A stretch of 7,304 nucleotides of DNA from Gammaproteobacteria bacterium (GTDB taxonomy: Bacteria; Pseudomonadota; Gammaproteobacteria; QOAV01), in assembly GCA_027067235.1 (NCBI GenBank), contig JALXFQ010000115.1:1-7304 (forward strand). The letters are read 5' to 3'. Position numbers and translations under genes: made by a program. The notes beneath the pieces were generated by a model, which was given only the letters and a program-made list of their open reading frames with translations, was not told the origin of the DNA and did not search any database. Shown piece after piece: positions 5,731 to 7,304 of the stretch (position 1 is its first letter; each line of letters begins with the position of its first letter).

Positions 5731-6354
5731 TCATGGGCGTTGTTTCTGTGATCGGGTCCTGTCCTTGTCGCCGGCATGGGCATGGCGGATGCGATCACGC
5801 ACCAGTCGCTTGCGCTGAATCAGGTTAACCAGCAGCAGCAGGATAACAATGGCCGCCACTGCCAGTCCGATCGGGCCAACGGCGGATGGTTTGCCTATGC
5901 GCAGAGGAAAATCGATGATATAGGGGGCGCCGTCTGCTTCAAAGCTGGCGCTGACAATGTAGCTCCCGGCCTTGAGAAACTGAAAGTTCTGGCGGAAAAC
6001 GTTGTCCACGGGCGGTTGCACTCCCAGGGTTTCTTCATTGCTGTGAAACCAGTTGTCGTCCCGAACCCTGAAAGTAACCTGGCCCGGGAATGGCTGGTTG
6101 TTGTCCATACGCCGCGCGTACAGATTGATGCGCCCGGGTTCATTGGGACGCGGAAACGCCGGAAAAACCATGTAGGTGACAAAGTAGTCTCCGATCTGGG
6201 TTTCCACCTGCATGCTGGGTGGCGTGTTCGAGTCCTCGTTGAGGCTGTAGGCGGGGCGGCCGAGCACATGATGCGCCAGCGCCATCCGGGATGAGGCCAT
6301 CAGTAACAATAACAACAGAAAGGCATGCAACTGGCGACTGGCAGAAAGGGTCAT
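5731..6354 (-). CDS. FixH/YtkA-like membrane-anchored periplasmic protein with N-terminal His-His
   Basis: This 207-residue protein has a signal peptide with a poly-leucine core (residues 10-19) and a cleavage site after Ala-Leu-Ala at 25-27. The mature chain would begin His28-His29-Val-Leu-Gly. A beta-rich domain of about residues 47-152 follows; it resembles the YtkA/FixH immunoglobulin-like fold in length and pattern (ending in FLKAGSYIVSASFEADG and a FPLRIG strand). One transmembrane helix at about 158-179 and a basic cytoplasmic tail (181-207) end the protein. FixH-type proteins accompany the polyferredoxin FixG/CcoG and are linked to copper supply of oxidases. Here the gene also lies next to a polyferredoxin gene, ten bases before its start. 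Two hydrophobic ends with a periplasmic middle fit an assembly or metal-handling role near a redox complex. Family membership is inferred by pattern, not by search. The ATG at 6354 has only a weak ribosome site but is needed for the signal peptide. Confidence 0.78.
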   Translation of the reverse strand: MTLSASRQLHAFLLLLLLMASSRMALAHHVLGRPAYSLNEDSNTPPSMQVETQIGDYFVTYMVFPAFPRPNEPGRINLYARRMDNNQPFPGQVTFRVRDDNWFHSNEETLGVQPPVDNVFRQNFQFLKAGSYIVSASFEADGAPYIIDFPLRIGKPSAVGPIGLAVAAIVILLLLVNLIQRKRLVRDRIRHAHAGDKDRTRSQKQRP

Positions 6355-6446
6355 TTCGCGTCTATCGGGTAAACTGGTCGGTAACTTCTGTAAGTGTAAA
6401 ATAGCAGATGGACGACTGCCGCGTCACGGTTTAGCGGAATTTGCGG
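6355..6446. other. 92-bp spacer inside the ferredoxin operon
   Basis: This is the largest gap in the minus-strand operon, where the other junctions overlap or are 4-10 bases. It has a short CCGC/GCGG inverted repeat and a weak TGCTATTTT extended -10-like element on the minus strand, but no convincing -35 box, terminator or FNR site. It could hold a secondary promoter for the downstream three genes. Confidence 0.35.
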
Positions 6447-7061
6447 TCAAATAGGCTGCGGCGTGATCGTGCCTTTCGAGCGTTCCACGATGCGGATCGG
6501 CAGACTCGGATGAGGGCAGGATTCCACACACAGGCCGCAACCGACGCATCCCTGCTGCACCACTGGCCGGTACTGGTTCCACATGTTGAAATTGATGGCA
6601 TGCCCGCCCAGTGGACAGGCGCTGACGCAGGCGCCGCAAATACCCCGGTCTACCCACGGGTAGCAGGCTGTACGGTCAATCTGGGCGATGCCCATATCCA
6701 CTTTTCTGCGGTCGGTAACGGTTAGTGCGTTGGTGGGGCAGACTTCCATGCACTTGCCGCACAATATGCAGGCTTTCTGCTCCGGATTGATATAGGGGAT
6801 ATTGACGCTGTTTCCGCCCTCGCGAGAGTGGAAGATTACGCAGTTGGGCGGGCAGACCTCGCCGCACAGGCCGCAGCCGATGCAGGCGCGGGTGAACGCT
6901 TCCGGATCGGGCAGAGCGCCGGGCAGGGGGATGTGCTGACGATTGCGTGTACCTGCCCACACCTTCGGCGCCAGCAGGCGGCCCAGCCCATAAGGCAGTG
7001 ATGCGGCTGCCAGAGCCCCGGCAGAAAAAACCAGTTGCTGTAGAACACTACGACGTTTCAT
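6447..7061 (-). CDS. Tat-exported NapG/MauM-type ferredoxin with four [4Fe-4S] motifs
   Basis: This 204-residue protein begins MKRRSVLQQL, then a moderately hydrophobic segment (residues 9-24) and an Ala-rich region ending near VWA at 34-36. That is a twin-arginine signal for folded cofactor proteins. The mature part has four cysteine groups: C60-C63-C66-C70P, C98-C101-C104-C108P, C133-C142-C145-C149P and C172-C175-C178-C182P. This is the NapG/MauM layout of a periplasmic four-cluster electron carrier that normally pairs with a NapH-type membrane polyferredoxin. The start at 7061 is firm: AAGGAGG lies six bases upstream. The frame is also open further upstream, but there it runs over the preceding gene. 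The 14-bp overlap with that gene suggests translational coupling. Compared with the second NapG-like protein of the operon, this one has a real export signal and a CxxCxxCxxxCP second cluster. Confidence 0.9.
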   Translation of the reverse strand: MKRRSVLQQLVFSAGALAAASLPYGLGRLLAPKVWAGTRNRQHIPLPGALPDPEAFTRACIGCGLCGEVCPPNCVIFHSREGGNSVNIPYINPEQKACILCGKCMEVCPTNALTVTDRRKVDMGIAQIDRTACYPWVDRGICGACVSACPLGGHAINFNMWNQYRPVVQQGCVGCGLCVESCPHPSLPIRIVERSKGTITPQPI

Positions 7062-7304
7062 GGATTGCCTCCTTCCGGACAGGCTGGCTGCCAGCGTGCT
7101 CGCGCTGATACAGGCGTCCCAGATGACCTGGTCCCTGATTGGGTTGATCCCTGGGCGTGACAGAAAAAACGAGCGCGTCAGTGGGGCAGACAGCAATGCA
7201 GGCAGTACAGTTGTTGCATTCCTGACCAAAATGATCGTGCAGCGGATCCAGCCCGAACTCGCAAACGGCATTGCACATGGCGCAATCGTTACAGCTTTCC
7301 ACCA
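7048..7304 (-). CDS. C-terminal end of a ferredoxin-domain protein, probably a NapH-like polyferredoxin (5' part outside window)
   Basis: The last 84 codons of a gene enter from the right edge. They encode two ferredoxin-type cysteine groups, CNDCAMCNAVCE and CNNCTACIAVCP, followed by PTDALVFSV and a polar tail of about 35 residues. The first group has Glu where the usual Pro follows the fourth Cys. No membrane segment is in the visible part; a cytoplasmic two-cluster tail after membrane helices is typical for NapH/MauN proteins, and the next gene is NapG-like, so a NapH-like identity is likely. A GTG at 7302 in frame is at the edge and is probably internal, not the start. Confidence 0.7.
   Translation of the reverse strand, partial: VESCNDCAMCNAVCEFGLDPLHDHFGQECNNCTACIAVCPTDALVFSVTPRDQPNQGPGHLGRLYQREHAGSQPVRKEAIHETS
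7068..7074 (-). promoter_or_regulatory. Ribosome binding site of the Tat-exported ferredoxin gene
   Basis: AAGGAGG on the minus strand is six bases before the ATG at 7061. It fixes the start of the ferredoxin at its twin-arginine signal and lies inside the 3' end of the preceding gene. Confidence 0.9.

Noticed and set aside
5721..5798. A 26-codon N-terminal extension of the polyferredoxin starting at 5798.
   Set aside because: It overlaps the FixH-like gene by 68 bp and encodes a polar, low-complexity leader; the ATG at 5720 fits the gene spacing.
7062..7271. The reading frame of the Tat-exported ferredoxin is open for 70 more codons upstream, with an ATG at 7271.
   Set aside because: This stretch overlaps the ferredoxin-domain gene in another frame, has no family-like content, and would hide the twin-arginine signal. 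The ATG at 7061 has a perfect Shine-Dalgarno site.

Overview
The window reads as chromosomal DNA of a non-enteric gammaproteobacterium. The left third carries the kinase - lipoprotein - regulator order glrK(qseE)-qseG-glrR, a hallmark of Gammaproteobacteria. The right half is an iron-sulfur electron-transfer operon, which suggests an organism with versatile respiration. All genes but one are on the minus strand. No tRNA, rRNA, insertion sequence or CRISPR array was seen.

Positions 1-2743 (minus) hold a tightly overlapping operon: the GlrK-type sensor kinase, a QseG-type outer-membrane lipoprotein with a GTG start, and the sigma54-activating response regulator GlrR, cut by the window edge after 233 codons. 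The kinase and lipoprotein genes overlap by 8 bp, and the lipoprotein and regulator genes by 4 bp (ATGA).

Positions 2744-3024 form a divergent regulatory region. It contains two matches to the known GlrR-binding pattern TGTC-N10-GACA; both read CGTC-N10-GACA, and one has a perfect 16-bp palindrome as its core. Downstream, in the plus direction, is a very good sigma54 -24/-12 element. Together these predict that the divergent plus-strand gene at 3025-3336 is a GlrR/sigma54 target. It encodes a small exported EF-hand protein with two canonical calcium loops and a C-terminal tail of ten Met-x-Gly repeats. A strong intrinsic terminator follows it.

Positions 3548-7304 (minus) hold an operon with two ferredoxin modules around a small anchored periplasmic protein. 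In transcription order it contains: the 3' end of a ferredoxin-domain protein (probably NapH-like), a Tat-exported NapG/MauM-type ferredoxin with four [4Fe-4S] motifs, a FixH/YtkA-like membrane-anchored protein whose predicted mature N-terminus is His-His, a roughly 10-helix NapH/CcoG-like polyferredoxin, and a second NapG-type ferredoxin that has a twin-arginine-like start but no hydrophobic segment. The likely job is moving electrons between the quinone pool or cytoplasm and a periplasmic redox or metal centre. No catalytic subunit lies in the window, so the terminal substrate is unknown.

The two most interesting points are the predicted GlrR-sigma54-EF-hand circuit and the duplicated ferredoxin modules flanking the His-His FixH-like protein.
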